This document shows positions 53,573 to 62,121 of a DNA stretch of 64,000 nt, piece after piece; position 1 is the first letter of the stretch; each line of letters opens with the position of its first letter. The notes beneath the pieces are model-generated. The model was not told where the DNA came from and made no database searches. It was given only the letters and a program-made list of their open reading frames with translations. The position numbers and the translations under genes are program-made. This DNA is from Demequina muriae (GTDB taxonomy: Bacteria; Actinomycetota; Actinomycetes; Actinomycetales; Demequinaceae). Location of the stretch: positions 2,418,001-2,482,000 of the forward strand of contig NZ_JAUHQA010000001.1 of the NCBI RefSeq assembly GCF_030418295.1. Direction: 5' to 3'.

Positions 53573-54562
53573 CTAGGGCGCCTCGGGCGGGACGCCGGCA
53601 CCGAACGCTTCTGGTACCGGCTCGTCCTGCTTGCGTTGGCGAGCCGTCTGCGCCACGACGATTCCCACGAGCACGATGGCTGCGCCGATGAGCTGACCCG
53701 GACTGAGCGACTCGCCCAGCCACGCCCATGCGACCGCGAAGGCGAACAGCACCTCGGACGAGGCGAGGATCCCTGATGCGGTGGCGCTGATGTGCCGCAA
53801 CGAGATGAAGATGAGCGTGAAGGGCGCGAACCCGCCCAGGACCACGATGAGCAGCAATGGCACCCACATCGGTGCCGCGATGTGGTCGAGGCTGCCGCCG
53901 AACGACACCGGATCACCGAGAGATCCGGCAGGGATGGCCCACCAGCGCGACAGCAGCAGCCAGAACGCTGTGGCGAAGGTGCCCGCCCAGAACGCGACCG
54001 CCATCGCGGGCCGGCCAGCGACAGAGCGTTCTCCGGCAAGGAAGTAGAAGGCATACGCGACGGCTGCGCCGAGCGCGGCCACCACACCCAGTCCAGACAG
54101 CGGCGAGTTCCAGACCTGCGCCACGATCGCGAGGCCGACGAGCACAGCGACGATCGCGCCCCACAGGCGTGGATGGACGCGTTCCTTGAAGACGGCCCAT
54201 GCGAACAGAGCGATCAGCACCACCGCCGTGTACTCGAAGAGCAGCGCGACGCCGACGGGCAGAAGCGAGATCGCGACGGAGTACAGCCATTGCACGATCG
54301 CGAGGCCGCCGATCCCCAGCGCGGCGAACCAGGCGATGTCGCGGCGGGGGAGCCGGAACTGGGAACGGTCGGTGGCGAGAAGCACACCGGCCGCGATGAC
54401 AGCCGTCCCGAGCACCCGGAAGAAGGTGAGCTGCTCGGGAGTGATGCCCGCCTGCATGACGACTTTCGCCATCGACCCGTTGAATCCGAACAGGAAGGCG
54501 CCTGTGAGCACGGCGCCGGCGCCGATCGCGGGGGAGCGGCGGTGTGCCAGGGGTGAAGTCAC
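53573..54562 (-). CDS. EamA/DMT family transporter
   Basis: A 329-residue protein with ten hydrophobic helices in two five-helix EamA halves. The first begins at GAVLTGAFLFGFNGSMAKVVM and has the usual glutamate-containing FKERVHP between halves. The second ends GQLIGAAIVLVGIVVAQ followed by a charged tail. Relatives export amino acids or other metabolites; the substrate is unknown. The GTG is 6 nt after TAGCAT (complement of 54569-54574), so it is leaderless. Confidence 0.9.
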   Translation of the reverse strand: MTSPLAHRRSPAIGAGAVLTGAFLFGFNGSMAKVVMQAGITPEQLTFFRVLGTAVIAAGVLLATDRSQFRLPRRDIAWFAALGIGGLAIVQWLYSVAISLLPVGVALLFEYTAVVLIALFAWAVFKERVHPRLWGAIVAVLVGLAIVAQVWNSPLSGLGVVAALGAAVAYAFYFLAGERSVAGRPAMAVAFWAGTFATAFWLLLSRWWAIPAGSLGDPVSFGGSLDHIAAPMWVPLLLIVVLGGFAPFTLIFISLRHISATASGILASSEVLFAFAVAWAWLGESLSPGQLIGAAIVLVGIVVAQTARQRKQDEPVPEAFGAGVPPEAP

Positions 54563-54646
54563 GCGCTCATGCTACGTGGGCGTTTCTGACCACCGGCTCG
54601 AGGCGGCGCGATAGCATCGGGGCGTCATCACGAGAGATTGGAAACC

Positions 54647-54991
54647 ATGAACGCGCTGCGTTACGCCCTGTTGATCCTGCACTTCATCGGATTGGCGGCG
54701 ATCCTGGGCCCGTTCCTGGAGCAGTGGCGTCACCAGGCCAAGCGCGTCACCACCGTGATGCTGTGGGGAGCGCGCGCACAGATCGTGACGGGTCTCGCGC
54801 TCGCGGCCGTCGCGTTCGCCGGAGACAACGAGCCCGATCATGTGAAGCTCGCCTTCAAGCTGGTGGTCGCACTGGCCGTCGCAGGCATCGCAGAGGTCGG
54901 TGCTAAGCGCGGCGATCGCGCAGGCTGGGCATGGCAGGCCGTGGGAGTCCTCACGCTCGTGAACCTCGTCATCGCAGTCGTCTGGCGCTGA
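54647..54991 (+). CDS. Small four-helix membrane protein
   Basis: A 114-residue protein with four hydrophobic segments (ALRYALLILHFIGLAAILGPF; IVTGLALAAVAFA; LAFKLVVALAVAGIAE; AVGVLTLVNLVIAVVW). LHFIGLAAILGPF with a His and the GARAQIVTGL segment suggest a conserved integral-membrane family, but no function is known. A TAGCAT (54612-54617) and GAGAGA before the ATG indicate a leadered mRNA. The GNAT gene starts 1 bp after its stop. Confidence 0.75.
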   Translation: MNALRYALLILHFIGLAAILGPFLEQWRHQAKRVTTVMLWGARAQIVTGLALAAVAFAGDNEPDHVKLAFKLVVALAVAGIAEVGAKRGDRAGWAWQAVGVLTLVNLVIAVVWR

Positions 54992-54992
54992 C

Positions 54993-55463
54993 GTGAGCGC
55001 CGTCAGGCTCGCGACATCGGCCGATGCGGCCGAGATCGTGCATCTCGGCGCGCTCATGTATAAGGCGGTGGGCGCCAAGCCGACCCCGATGTGGGCCGTC
55101 GACGCGACCCGCGTCGTCCGCGACCGGCTGGGCCGCGACCTCATCGGCATGGTGATCGATGCGCCAGAAGGCGGTCTCGCCTGCTGCGGTCTCGTCAACA
55201 TTGCGCCCCGCCTGCCGAGGCCAGGCGCGCTCGCCCATCACATGGGATACGTCCAGTGGGTCTCGACGGCGCCTCAGCACCAGCGCAAGGGCTACGCGCG
55301 GCTGGTCATGGAGGCGCTGCTTCATGAGACGGACAAGAGGGGCATCGAGGTGGTCGAGCTCCACGCCAGCCCCATGGGTCGCGGGATCTACGACGACCTG
55401 GGATTCTTCGTCAAGGATGACAACATCGCCATGACGACGGTGCGCAACCGTCCCACGGACTAG
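54993..55463 (+). CDS. GNAT family N-acetyltransferase
   Basis: A 156-residue acetyl-CoA-dependent transferase. The acetyl-CoA loop is VSTAPQHQRKGYARLVMEALL (QRKGYA), followed by GIEVVELHASPMGRGIYDDLGF typical of the fold's end. The substrate is unknown. It starts 1 bp after the small membrane protein, so the two form an operon. Its TAG stop overlaps the convergent gene's stop within one CTAG palindrome. Confidence 0.88.
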   Translation: MSAVRLATSADAAEIVHLGALMYKAVGAKPTPMWAVDATRVVRDRLGRDLIGMVIDAPEGGLACCGLVNIAPRLPRPGALAHHMGYVQWVSTAPQHQRKGYARLVMEALLHETDKRGIEVVELHASPMGRGIYDDLGFFVKDDNIAMTTVRNRPTD

Positions 55464-56308
55464 CGCGTCGGCCGCCCTGGTGCGGGTGGTCGGGGTGCAC
55501 GGTCCCGGGCGAAGTCGAACACGGCGAAGGGCGCGCAGAATGCCGCGACCGCGGCGAGGCCGGCGGCCCACATGACGATCAGGCTCTGAGGGTCTCCCTC
55601 TCCACGTGCGGCAGCGATCCACGCCAGTCCCCAGGCCATCGCAATGCCCGTGGCGACGACGAGTGCGGGCCTGCGACGCATTCTCACCGCGAACGCCACC
55701 GCGATCACTGCGACGGCGACCAGCACGAGAACGGCGAACACCGCGCCATCGGCAGGAGCCGCCCCCAGCGAGTCCCGCCCGGCGGCCGCGATGTTCGCGG
55801 CGGTGGCCACCGAGACCCAACCGAGGTAGAGACCCACCGGTACATCGGTGGTGATGCGGTCCTTCCACGAGGATGGGGCGATCCGCACCAGGATCACTGC
55901 CACGCGGGCAAGGACCGCGACGAGCACGGCGATGACGCCGACTGAGGCCCAGAGCCACCCGGCCTGGACAGCCCCGATCCACGCGGCGTTGAGCACCATG
56001 GACAGCAGGACCGGCCACGCGACGGCACGCAGGCGCGGGTCCGCGGCGCGGCCGGGCAGCACCTGATAGACGGCGAATACTGCGAGTCCGGCATAGATCA
56101 CGCTCCAGATGCCGAAGGCAGACGATGCGGGGGCGAGCAGGGTCGCGTCCGCAGCGACAGCGCCTCCCGACGCCTCGGCGATCGGCGTGCCTCCGAAGGC
56201 GCCCGCGCCCCAGGCGGCGCCGGCGATCGCAAGCGCGGCACCGAGCAGGACCGTGACTTGGCGCACACGGTCGGAACGCGCGGCATGGCCGTGATGCACA
56301 GTCGTCAT
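55460..56308 (-). CDS. TspO/MBR-related tryptophan-rich membrane protein (long form)
   Basis: A 282-residue protein with about eight hydrophobic segments. Signature-like blocks are SSAFGIWSVIYAGLAVFAVYQ, NAAWIGAVQAGWLWASV and VGLYLGWVSVATAANI, which resemble the tryptophan-rich TspO core inside a longer protein. TspO relatives bind porphyrins and affect stress responses; the role of this long form is unclear. AAGGAGG lies 5 nt before the ATG at 56308. It shares a CTAG stop overlap with the GNAT gene. Confidence 0.72.
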   Translation of the reverse strand: MTTVHHGHAARSDRVRQVTVLLGAALAIAGAAWGAGAFGGTPIAEASGGAVAADATLLAPASSAFGIWSVIYAGLAVFAVYQVLPGRAADPRLRAVAWPVLLSMVLNAAWIGAVQAGWLWASVGVIAVLVAVLARVAVILVRIAPSSWKDRITTDVPVGLYLGWVSVATAANIAAAGRDSLGAAPADGAVFAVLVLVAVAVIAVAFAVRMRRRPALVVATGIAMAWGLAWIAAARGEGDPQSLIVMWAAGLAAVAAFCAPFAVFDFARDRAPRPPAPGRPTR

Positions 56309-56440
56309 GGAGACCTCCTTCGCCGAGGACAACGGGGCGTGGGGGCGGTGGATTCCGCGACGGACTGTCGTGGGCGACACCCGCCGCCGGCCGCGCTCGG
56401 CCGTGCGGCGCGCCCGCATCGGCTGGTCGTCGGGTCCGCC

Positions 56441-56453
56441 TATCCTTGGGTCC
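56441..56453 (+). promoter_or_regulatory. TATCCT -10 element, leaderless start of parE
   Basis: TATCCT (56441-56446) is followed by seven bases and the GTG at 56454. No ribosome-binding site precedes the GTG. The choice of start also removes a non-conserved Arg-rich upstream extension. Confidence 0.55.
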
Positions 56454-58553
56454 GTGGCTGCATCAGACTACTCCGCACGACACCTGTCCGTCCTCGAGGG
56501 CCTTGAGGCGGTGCGCAAGCGCCCGGGAATGTACATCGGCACGACCGACTCCCGTGGGCTCATGCACTGCCTGTGGGAGGTGATCGACAACTCTGTCGAC
56601 GAGGCTCTCGGCGGGCACGGCGACTCGATCGAGATCATCCTGCACCCTGACAACTCGGTGGAGGTCCGCGACTTCGGTCGCGGCATCCCGATCGACATCG
56701 AGCCGAAGACGGGACTGACCGGCGTCGAGGTCGTCATGACCAAGCTCCACGCGGGCGGCAAGTTCGGCGGCGGCTCCTACGCCGCCTCCGGTGGCCTCCA
56801 CGGCGTCGGCGCGTCCGTGGTGAACGCGCTCAGCGAGCGCCTCGACGTGTGGGTCGACCGGGGTGGCGCCACGCACCACATGGCGTTCAGGCGCGGGGAG
56901 CCGGGGCAGTGGAACGATCCGGCCGCAGGTCCCAGTCCGGACTCCGACTTCGCGCCGTTCGTCACTGGTTCGAAGCTCGACACCATCGGCAAGGTCCCCA
57001 AGGGACGCACCGGCACGCGCATCCGCTACTGGGCGGATCGCCAGATCTTCAACAAGAGCGCGCAGTTCACGTTCGAGGACCTCATCGACCGCGCGCGTCA
57101 GACCGCCTTCCTCGTGCCGGGCCTCACGCTCACGGTGCGGGACGAGCGCAACCCGCTCGAGCCCACCGAGGAGAGCTTCAAGTTCGACGGCGGGCCCAAG
57201 GACTTCGTGGACTTCATCGGGCACGATGTCGCGGTCACCGACACGTGGGAGCTCAAGGGCTCCGGAACGTTCCGCGAGACCGTGCCCGTGCTCAAGAACG
57301 ACGGCACCCTGGTGTCGGAGGACATCGAGCGTGACTGCCTCGTCGATGTCGCGCTGAGGTGGGGCAACGGTTACGAGACCGAGGTGCGATCCTTCGTCAA
57401 CATCATCGCCACACCCAAGGGCGGCACGCACCACGCGGGGTTCGAGGCCGGGCTCACGAAGGTGATGCGCAAGGTCATCGAGACCAACGCACGGCGCCTC
57501 AAGCTCACGGGCAAGGACGGCGCCGAGCGGGTGGAGAAGGACGACATCATGGCGGGACTGACCGCCATCGTCACCGTGCGGATCCCCGAGCCGCAGTTCG
57601 AAGGGCAGACCAAGGAGGTCCTGGGTACGGGGCCCGTGCGTGGCATCGTCTCCAAGGTCGTGGAGCAGGAGCTGATGGCCATCCTGTCCTCGCCCAAGCG
57701 GGACACGAAGGCGCAGGCGAACACCGTGCTCGAGAAGATCGTGGCCGAGATGCGCGCACGCATCGCCGCACGCAAGCAGAAGGAGATCTCCCGGCGCAAG
57801 AATGCGCTCGAGACCTCGTCCCTGCCCGCGAAGCTGGCAGACTGCCGGTCCAACGACATCGAGCAGTCGGAACTGTTCATCGTCGAGGGAGACTCGGCGC
57901 TCGGCACCGCGAAGCTCGCACGACAGTCCGACTTCCAGGCACTGCTGCCGATCCGAGGGAAGATCCTCAACGTGCAGAAGGCGTCCGTGACGGACATGCT
58001 CCACAATGCCGAGTGCGCGTCGATCATCCAGGTTTTGGGCGCGGGCTCGGGACGCAGCTTCGACCTCGAGCAGGCGCGGTACGGCAAGATCATCCTGATG
58101 ACGGACGCCGATGTCGACGGCGCTCACATCCGAACCCTGCTGCTCACGCTGTTCTTCCGCTACATGCGCCCCCTCGTCGACGCCGGACGCGTCTACGCGG
58201 CCGTCCCGCCGTTGCACCGCGTCGAAGTGATGGGGTCGCCCAGGCGGGAGAAGGAGTACATCTACACGTACTCCGAGAAGGAACTCAACGAGACCCTGCG
58301 CGACCTCAAGCGCTCCGGCCGTCGCTACAAGGACGAGATCCAGCGCTACAAGGGCCTGGGCGAGATGGACGCCGATCAGCTCGCGGAGACCACCATGGAT
58401 CCCGAGCACCGGATGCTCCGCCGCATCACCGCAGAACATGCGGAGAGCGCCGAGCGCGTCTTCGAACTGCTCATGGGCAACGAAGTGGCACCCCGTCGCG
58501 ACTTCATCGTCGCGGGCGCCGAGTCCCTCGACGCCGCACGCATCGACATGTAG
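56454..58553 (+). CDS. parE: DNA topoisomerase IV subunit B (GyrB/ParE family)
   Basis: The 699-residue ATPase subunit of a type IIA topoisomerase. The GHKL ATP site is EVIDNSVDEALGG, DFGRGIPID and GGLHGVGASVVNALS. The transducer has the lysine loop near LLPIRGKILN. The Toprim metal site is EGDSALGTAK and DADVDGAHI. The C-terminal PLHRVEVM to YKGLGEMDADQL is typical. Position near rpoD, with a ParC/GyrA-type gene downstream, favours topoisomerase IV over gyrase, matching the Streptomyces hrdB-parE-parC order; sequence alone does not separate them fully. Confidence 0.93.
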   Translation: MAASDYSARHLSVLEGLEAVRKRPGMYIGTTDSRGLMHCLWEVIDNSVDEALGGHGDSIEIILHPDNSVEVRDFGRGIPIDIEPKTGLTGVEVVMTKLHAGGKFGGGSYAASGGLHGVGASVVNALSERLDVWVDRGGATHHMAFRRGEPGQWNDPAAGPSPDSDFAPFVTGSKLDTIGKVPKGRTGTRIRYWADRQIFNKSAQFTFEDLIDRARQTAFLVPGLTLTVRDERNPLEPTEESFKFDGGPKDFVDFIGHDVAVTDTWELKGSGTFRETVPVLKNDGTLVSEDIERDCLVDVALRWGNGYETEVRSFVNIIATPKGGTHHAGFEAGLTKVMRKVIETNARRLKLTGKDGAERVEKDDIMAGLTAIVTVRIPEPQFEGQTKEVLGTGPVRGIVSKVVEQELMAILSSPKRDTKAQANTVLEKIVAEMRARIAARKQKEISRRKNALETSSLPAKLADCRSNDIEQSELFIVEGDSALGTAKLARQSDFQALLPIRGKILNVQKASVTDMLHNAECASIIQVLGAGSGRSFDLEQARYGKIILMTDADVDGAHIRTLLLTLFFRYMRPLVDAGRVYAAVPPLHRVEVMGSPRREKEYIYTYSEKELNETLRDLKRSGRRYKDEIQRYKGLGEMDADQLAETTMDPEHRMLRRITAEHAESAERVFELLMGNEVAPRRDFIVAGAESLDAARIDM

Positions 58554-58570
58554 CCATCCGACCAATCCGT

Positions 58571-58602
58571 CTCTCCACCCCAGGCGAACCCCGGGTGGAG
58601 AG
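58571..58602. terminator. Hairpin downstream of parE
   Basis: CTCTCCACCC (58571-58580) pairs perfectly with GGGTGGAGAG (58593-58602), 17 bp past the parE stop. It separates parE from the secreted CHRD gene. Confidence 0.85.
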
Positions 58603-58688
58603 TCCTTGCAGCCGCGTCAATGGGGGCGCGGCAGCGGGCTTTCCGGGAAGGTCCGGCAGATTGCCGGTCCTCGACGGAAGGAAGCAAC

Positions 58689-59453
58689 ATGAGGATTCTG
58701 CGATCCACTCTCGTAGCGGCGGGAACGGCCGCGTTCATTGCGGCAGGTGCCTCGGGCGCCGTCGCTGCTGAGGGATACAACGCGACGCTGGACGAGCTCA
58801 ACGGCTCGGGCGCCGAGTCGACCGCGATGGTCACCGTCGACGGCACCACGGTCCGCGTCGACATCGAAGGCACGGGCTTCACGCCCAACGCCCCGCACGC
58901 CCAGCACCTGCACGGTGCGACGGACGGCACGGAGTTCATGTGCCCCACGCCTGACGATGTCGACGAGCTCGACGAGGACGGCGATGGACTCCTGAGCACC
59001 GTCGAGGCCGCCTCGCTCTACGGTGGCGTGATGGTCTCGCTGACGACCGAGGGCGACACCTCCGGCGACTCCGCACTCGCGGTGGACCGCTTCCCGGTCG
59101 CGGATGCCGACGGCAACCTCGACTACAGCCGCACCTTCGAGGTGTCCGAGGACATCGCCGGCTCGCTGACGAACATGCACCTCGTCCAGCACGGCTTCGA
59201 CATCGACGGCTCAGGTGAGTACGACGGCGAGGCACGTTCCTCGCTCGATGACTCCCTCCCGCTCGAGGCCACCATCCCCGCCGCCTGCGGCGAGTTCGGC
59301 GACGCACAGTCGGCGGCTCCCATCGGTGGCGTCGACACGGGTGACGCGGCTGCGGACACCTCGACCGCCGTCGTGTTCGGCTCGGCCGCTGCCGCCACCG
59401 CTGTCGCGGGGCTTGGCTTCGCCGCGTACAGCCGACGTCGCGTGCAGCAGTAG
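58689..59453 (+). CDS. Secreted CHRD-domain protein with a C-terminal anchor
   Basis: A 254-residue cell-surface protein. A signal peptide ends near 27 (SGAVAA). The CHRD-like beta domain follows (YNATLDELNGSGAEST, HAQHLHGATDG). Two Asp-rich loops resemble EF-hand calcium sites (DEDGDGLLS; DIDGSGEYDG). The C-terminus has GGVDTGD, a hydrophobic helix and RRR, like a sortase or membrane anchor. GGAAGGA precedes the ATG. A class F sortase gene lies 84 bp downstream, suggesting a substrate-enzyme pair. Confidence 0.85.
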   Translation: MRILRSTLVAAGTAAFIAAGASGAVAAEGYNATLDELNGSGAESTAMVTVDGTTVRVDIEGTGFTPNAPHAQHLHGATDGTEFMCPTPDDVDELDEDGDGLLSTVEAASLYGGVMVSLTTEGDTSGDSALAVDRFPVADADGNLDYSRTFEVSEDIAGSLTNMHLVQHGFDIDGSGEYDGEARSSLDDSLPLEATIPAACGEFGDAQSAAPIGGVDTGDAAADTSTAVVFGSAAAATAVAGLGFAAYSRRRVQQ

Positions 59454-59475
59454 CAGCACGCCCCCACGGACCGCT

Positions 59476-59507
59476 GGCCCGGGCTCGCCGCATGGCGGGT
59501 TCGGGCC
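59476..59507. terminator. Imperfect hairpin between the CHRD and sortase genes
   Basis: GGCCCG (59476-59481) pairs with CGGGCC (59502-59507), and inside them CGCC pairs with GGCG, separated by a 4-by-4 internal loop. It could act as a terminator or attenuator that reduces sortase expression relative to its likely substrate. Confidence 0.4.
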
Positions 59508-59537
59508 GGCTATCGGGCATTCAGGAGGGACCAGACC

Positions 59538-60215
59538 ATGACACGACGCACCGCGCTCAGCCTCGCGGCGGCATGTGGGCTGCTGACCATCGGAGCCGCA
59601 GCCGTCGCCGTGGATGCGCTTCAGGTCGACGCGCCCCCACCGCTCGCCGCGTCACCCGCCGAGCCGACCGCCAGCGCTCCATCGCCAGCACCGACGACGG
59701 TGACGGCGCCTGCAGTGCCCGCGCCCGCATCGGCCGCACCGGAGGTCGAGGTCGCGGAGCGACCGGCGCAGGCGCTTCCTGTCGCGCTGTCGATCCCGCA
59801 GATCGATGTCGAGACGTCACTCGAGCAGCTGGGGACCCTCGACGACGGCAGCCTCGCGACGCCCGTCGACACTGACCTCGCCGGATGGTTCGAAGGAGGT
59901 CCGCGACCCGGCGCCGTCGGCCCCGCCGTGATCGCGGGTCACGTCAGCTGGAACGGCGATCCTTCGGTGTTCTTCCGCCTCACCGAGCTCGAGGCGGGCG
60001 ACGTCTTCACCGTGCACCAGGAGGACGGGGACGAGGTGGAGTTCGAAGTCACCAGGCTCGAGCAGCACCCCAAGAACGAGTTCCCCACCGTGGCGGTGTA
60101 CGCGAACACTGACGCCCCGGAGCTTCGCCTCATCACGTGCGGCGGCGAGTTCGACTCCAGCACTGGCCATTTCGACGACAACGTGGTGGTCTTCGCGGAG
60201 CTCATCGAGGACTGA
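59538..60215 (+). CDS. Class F sortase, catalytic arginine not visible
   Basis: A 225-residue membrane-anchored transpeptidase-like protein. An N-terminal helix is followed by a Pro/Ala/Thr-rich linker (to about 75) and the sortase beta barrel (SIPQIDVETSLEQLG, PAVIAGHVSWNG, FPTVAVYANTD). Catalytic His135 and Cys201 (LITCGGEFD) are present. The Arg expected after the Cys is missing; the last 24 residues contain no Arg or Lys. Substrates are likely the CHRD protein just upstream and perhaps the xylanase. AGGAGG precedes the ATG. Confidence 0.85.
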   Translation: MTRRTALSLAAACGLLTIGAAAVAVDALQVDAPPPLAASPAEPTASAPSPAPTTVTAPAVPAPASAAPEVEVAERPAQALPVALSIPQIDVETSLEQLGTLDDGSLATPVDTDLAGWFEGGPRPGAVGPAVIAGHVSWNGDPSVFFRLTELEAGDVFTVHQEDGDEVEFEVTRLEQHPKNEFPTVAVYANTDAPELRLITCGGEFDSSTGHFDDNVVVFAELIED

Positions 60216-60327
60216 GTCACGGTGCGTGCCGGCATCGGGGGAAGAAGCCCCGGCCCTCGCGTGTTTGCCCAGACGCGCGCACCGATGCGACGCCACCGAA
60301 TCTCGCCACGACGCAAGGAGACGACAG

Positions 60328-60711
60328 ATGGGCCACCTCGATGCGGCAGCAGTGTGGGGCGTGCCGATGTACCTCGAACGCGACGCGTCCCTTCCCGACA
60401 TGGGCCGCTCGCCTCTGGGACCCGTCCCGTTGACTCGGCGCTACACCGACGCCATCCTCGCGTGCGACGATGTCGCCGCCGTCGCGGAGCTCAAGGCCTA
60501 TGCGCGTTCCTACGTGGGAGTCGCGGGCATGGCACTCGTCAGCTCGGTCGCCACGATCGCCTTCGGACTGGCGGGCAGGCGCGGAGCGACCGCCGGCGCG
60601 GCGGTGACGGCGATCATGAGCGGCAGCGTCGTCCTCGAGGCGCGCAGGCGCGCGCGGCAGTGGGAGGCTATCGCCGACGCGCGGTTGGCGGCGGGGCCGA
60701 TCAGCCGCTGA
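60328..60711 (+). CDS. Small membrane protein of unknown function
   Basis: A 127-residue protein. A soluble N-terminal half (LDAAAVWGVPMYLERDASLPDMG) leads to a helical stretch (AVAELKAYARSYVG) and two hydrophobic segments near 65-105, ending in a basic Arg-rich tail. No family is recognised. AAGGAG lies before the ATG, so this gene is leadered. It sits alone between the sortase and the exporter. Confidence 0.6.
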   Translation: MGHLDAAAVWGVPMYLERDASLPDMGRSPLGPVPLTRRYTDAILACDDVAAVAELKAYARSYVGVAGMALVSSVATIAFGLAGRRGATAGAAVTAIMSGSVVLEARRRARQWEAIADARLAAGPISR

Positions 60712-60780
60712 CGGCGGGGGCTCCCCGACACGGACTCTTGGTCCTGGCCCTTGTCGGAGCAGGTGCGACACAATGACGTC

Positions 60781-62100
60781 GTGACAGACTCCGCGGACAC
60801 GCCCGAGCACGAGATCGACGACACCCAGGTGCGGGCGGCCGTCGACCCCGAGGAGTCCCTCGAGCCCGTCTCGCTCATCGAGCAGTCGGGCGCGATCATC
60901 CGCACTGGTCGGATGATGCTGGCGGCGGGGACCGCGAGCTACCGCGTCAAGCAGGCGATGCGGGCCGTCGCCGCGTCGCTCGGCGTCGACACCCATGTGA
61001 ACCAGGTCGCGCTGACCGACATTGCGGCGACCTCGCACCGCGGACGCATCTTCCGGACCGAGGTCGCCGAGAACCGCTCGTTCGCCGTCAACAGCGACCG
61101 TCTTGCGCACCTCGACCGATTGCGACGGACCCTTCCGGAGCGGACGACGGCGACCGAGATCCACCGCGCGCTCGACGAGATCGAGGAGCGGGGGAGTCTC
61201 TACCCGGACGTGGCGAACGCCTCCTTCGCGGGAGTGGCATGCGCCGCCTTCGCGGTGCTGAACCACGCGATGCCGTGGGAGGTCGCCGCAGTGTTCATCG
61301 CCGCCGCGCTCGGCCAGCTCACGCGCCGTGCCCTTCACCACCGTGGATTCAACCCGTTCGGTACCACGCTGGCGGCCGCCGCGGTCGCGGCCCTCGTCTA
61401 CGTGGCGGGCATCGCGATCCTGAACTCGACGGGCGCCGCGCTCGACACCCATGCCGCCGGCTACATCTCGTCAGTGCTGTTCCTGCTCCCCGGATTCGCC
61501 CTCATTACCGGGGCGCTCGACATGGCGAAGATGGACCTTCAGTCAGGCATCCAGCGCATCGCCTTCGGCACCATGATCACGATGGCCGCCGGCGTGAGCG
61601 TGTGGGCGGTATCGCTGCTGTCGAGCCTGTCGACCGGTCCGCGCGTCGACGCCGAGATCGCGCTCGGGTGGCAGCTGGTGATCTGGGCCGGCGCCTCCGC
61701 CGTCGGCGTGGCCGGCTTCGCGTTCATGTTCAACAGCCCTTGGCGCATCGGCGTGACCGCGGCCGCCATCGGCATGGTGGCGAACACGATCCGCATGGCG
61801 GCCATCGACGCCGACGTGCCCGTCCAGGCCGCGACGGCGATGGCGTGCCTGCTGGTGGGCGTGCTCGCAGCCGCCGCGTCGTGGCGCGGCCGGTTCCCGG
61901 TGATCACGCTGTCGGTTCCTGCAGTGCTGGTGATGATCCCCGGCGTCTCCGCGCACCAGGCGCTCGTCGCGCTGAACGGCGGCGACTTCGCGGCCGCGAC
62001 GGCAGGCATCCTCCAGGTCATCCTGGTGGTGCTGTCCATCATGGTGGGCCTGGTGGGCGCCAAGCTCGTCACCGACCGCGAGTGGGCCTTCGACCACTGA
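60781..62100 (+). CDS. thrE: Threonine/serine exporter (ThrE family)
   Basis: A 439-residue membrane protein with both ThrE domains. The N-terminal DUF1212 part has MMLAAGTASYRVKQAMRAVAASLGV and helices with SVLFLLPGFALITGALDMAK. The C-terminal DUF3815-like part has VPAVLVMIPGVSAHQAL. About ten membrane helices are present. In Corynebacterium ThrE exports threonine and serine by proton antiport. The GTG is 6 nt after CACAAT (60769-60774), so it is probably leaderless. It is convergent with parC across 21 bp. Confidence 0.92.
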   Translation: MTDSADTPEHEIDDTQVRAAVDPEESLEPVSLIEQSGAIIRTGRMMLAAGTASYRVKQAMRAVAASLGVDTHVNQVALTDIAATSHRGRIFRTEVAENRSFAVNSDRLAHLDRLRRTLPERTTATEIHRALDEIEERGSLYPDVANASFAGVACAAFAVLNHAMPWEVAAVFIAAALGQLTRRALHHRGFNPFGTTLAAAAVAALVYVAGIAILNSTGAALDTHAAGYISSVLFLLPGFALITGALDMAKMDLQSGIQRIAFGTMITMAAGVSVWAVSLLSSLSTGPRVDAEIALGWQLVIWAGASAVGVAGFAFMFNSPWRIGVTAAAIGMVANTIRMAAIDADVPVQAATAMACLLVGVLAAAASWRGRFPVITLSVPAVLVMIPGVSAHQALVALNGGDFAAATAGILQVILVVLSIMVGLVGAKLVTDREWAFDH

Positions 62101-62121
62101 CGCGTGCCCGCAGGGGTTCCG

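Noticed and set aside
56454..58553. Annotation as DNA gyrase subunit B
   Set aside because: The family residues do not exclude it, but the rpoD-parE-parC context without recF/dnaN/dnaA nearby favours topoisomerase IV.
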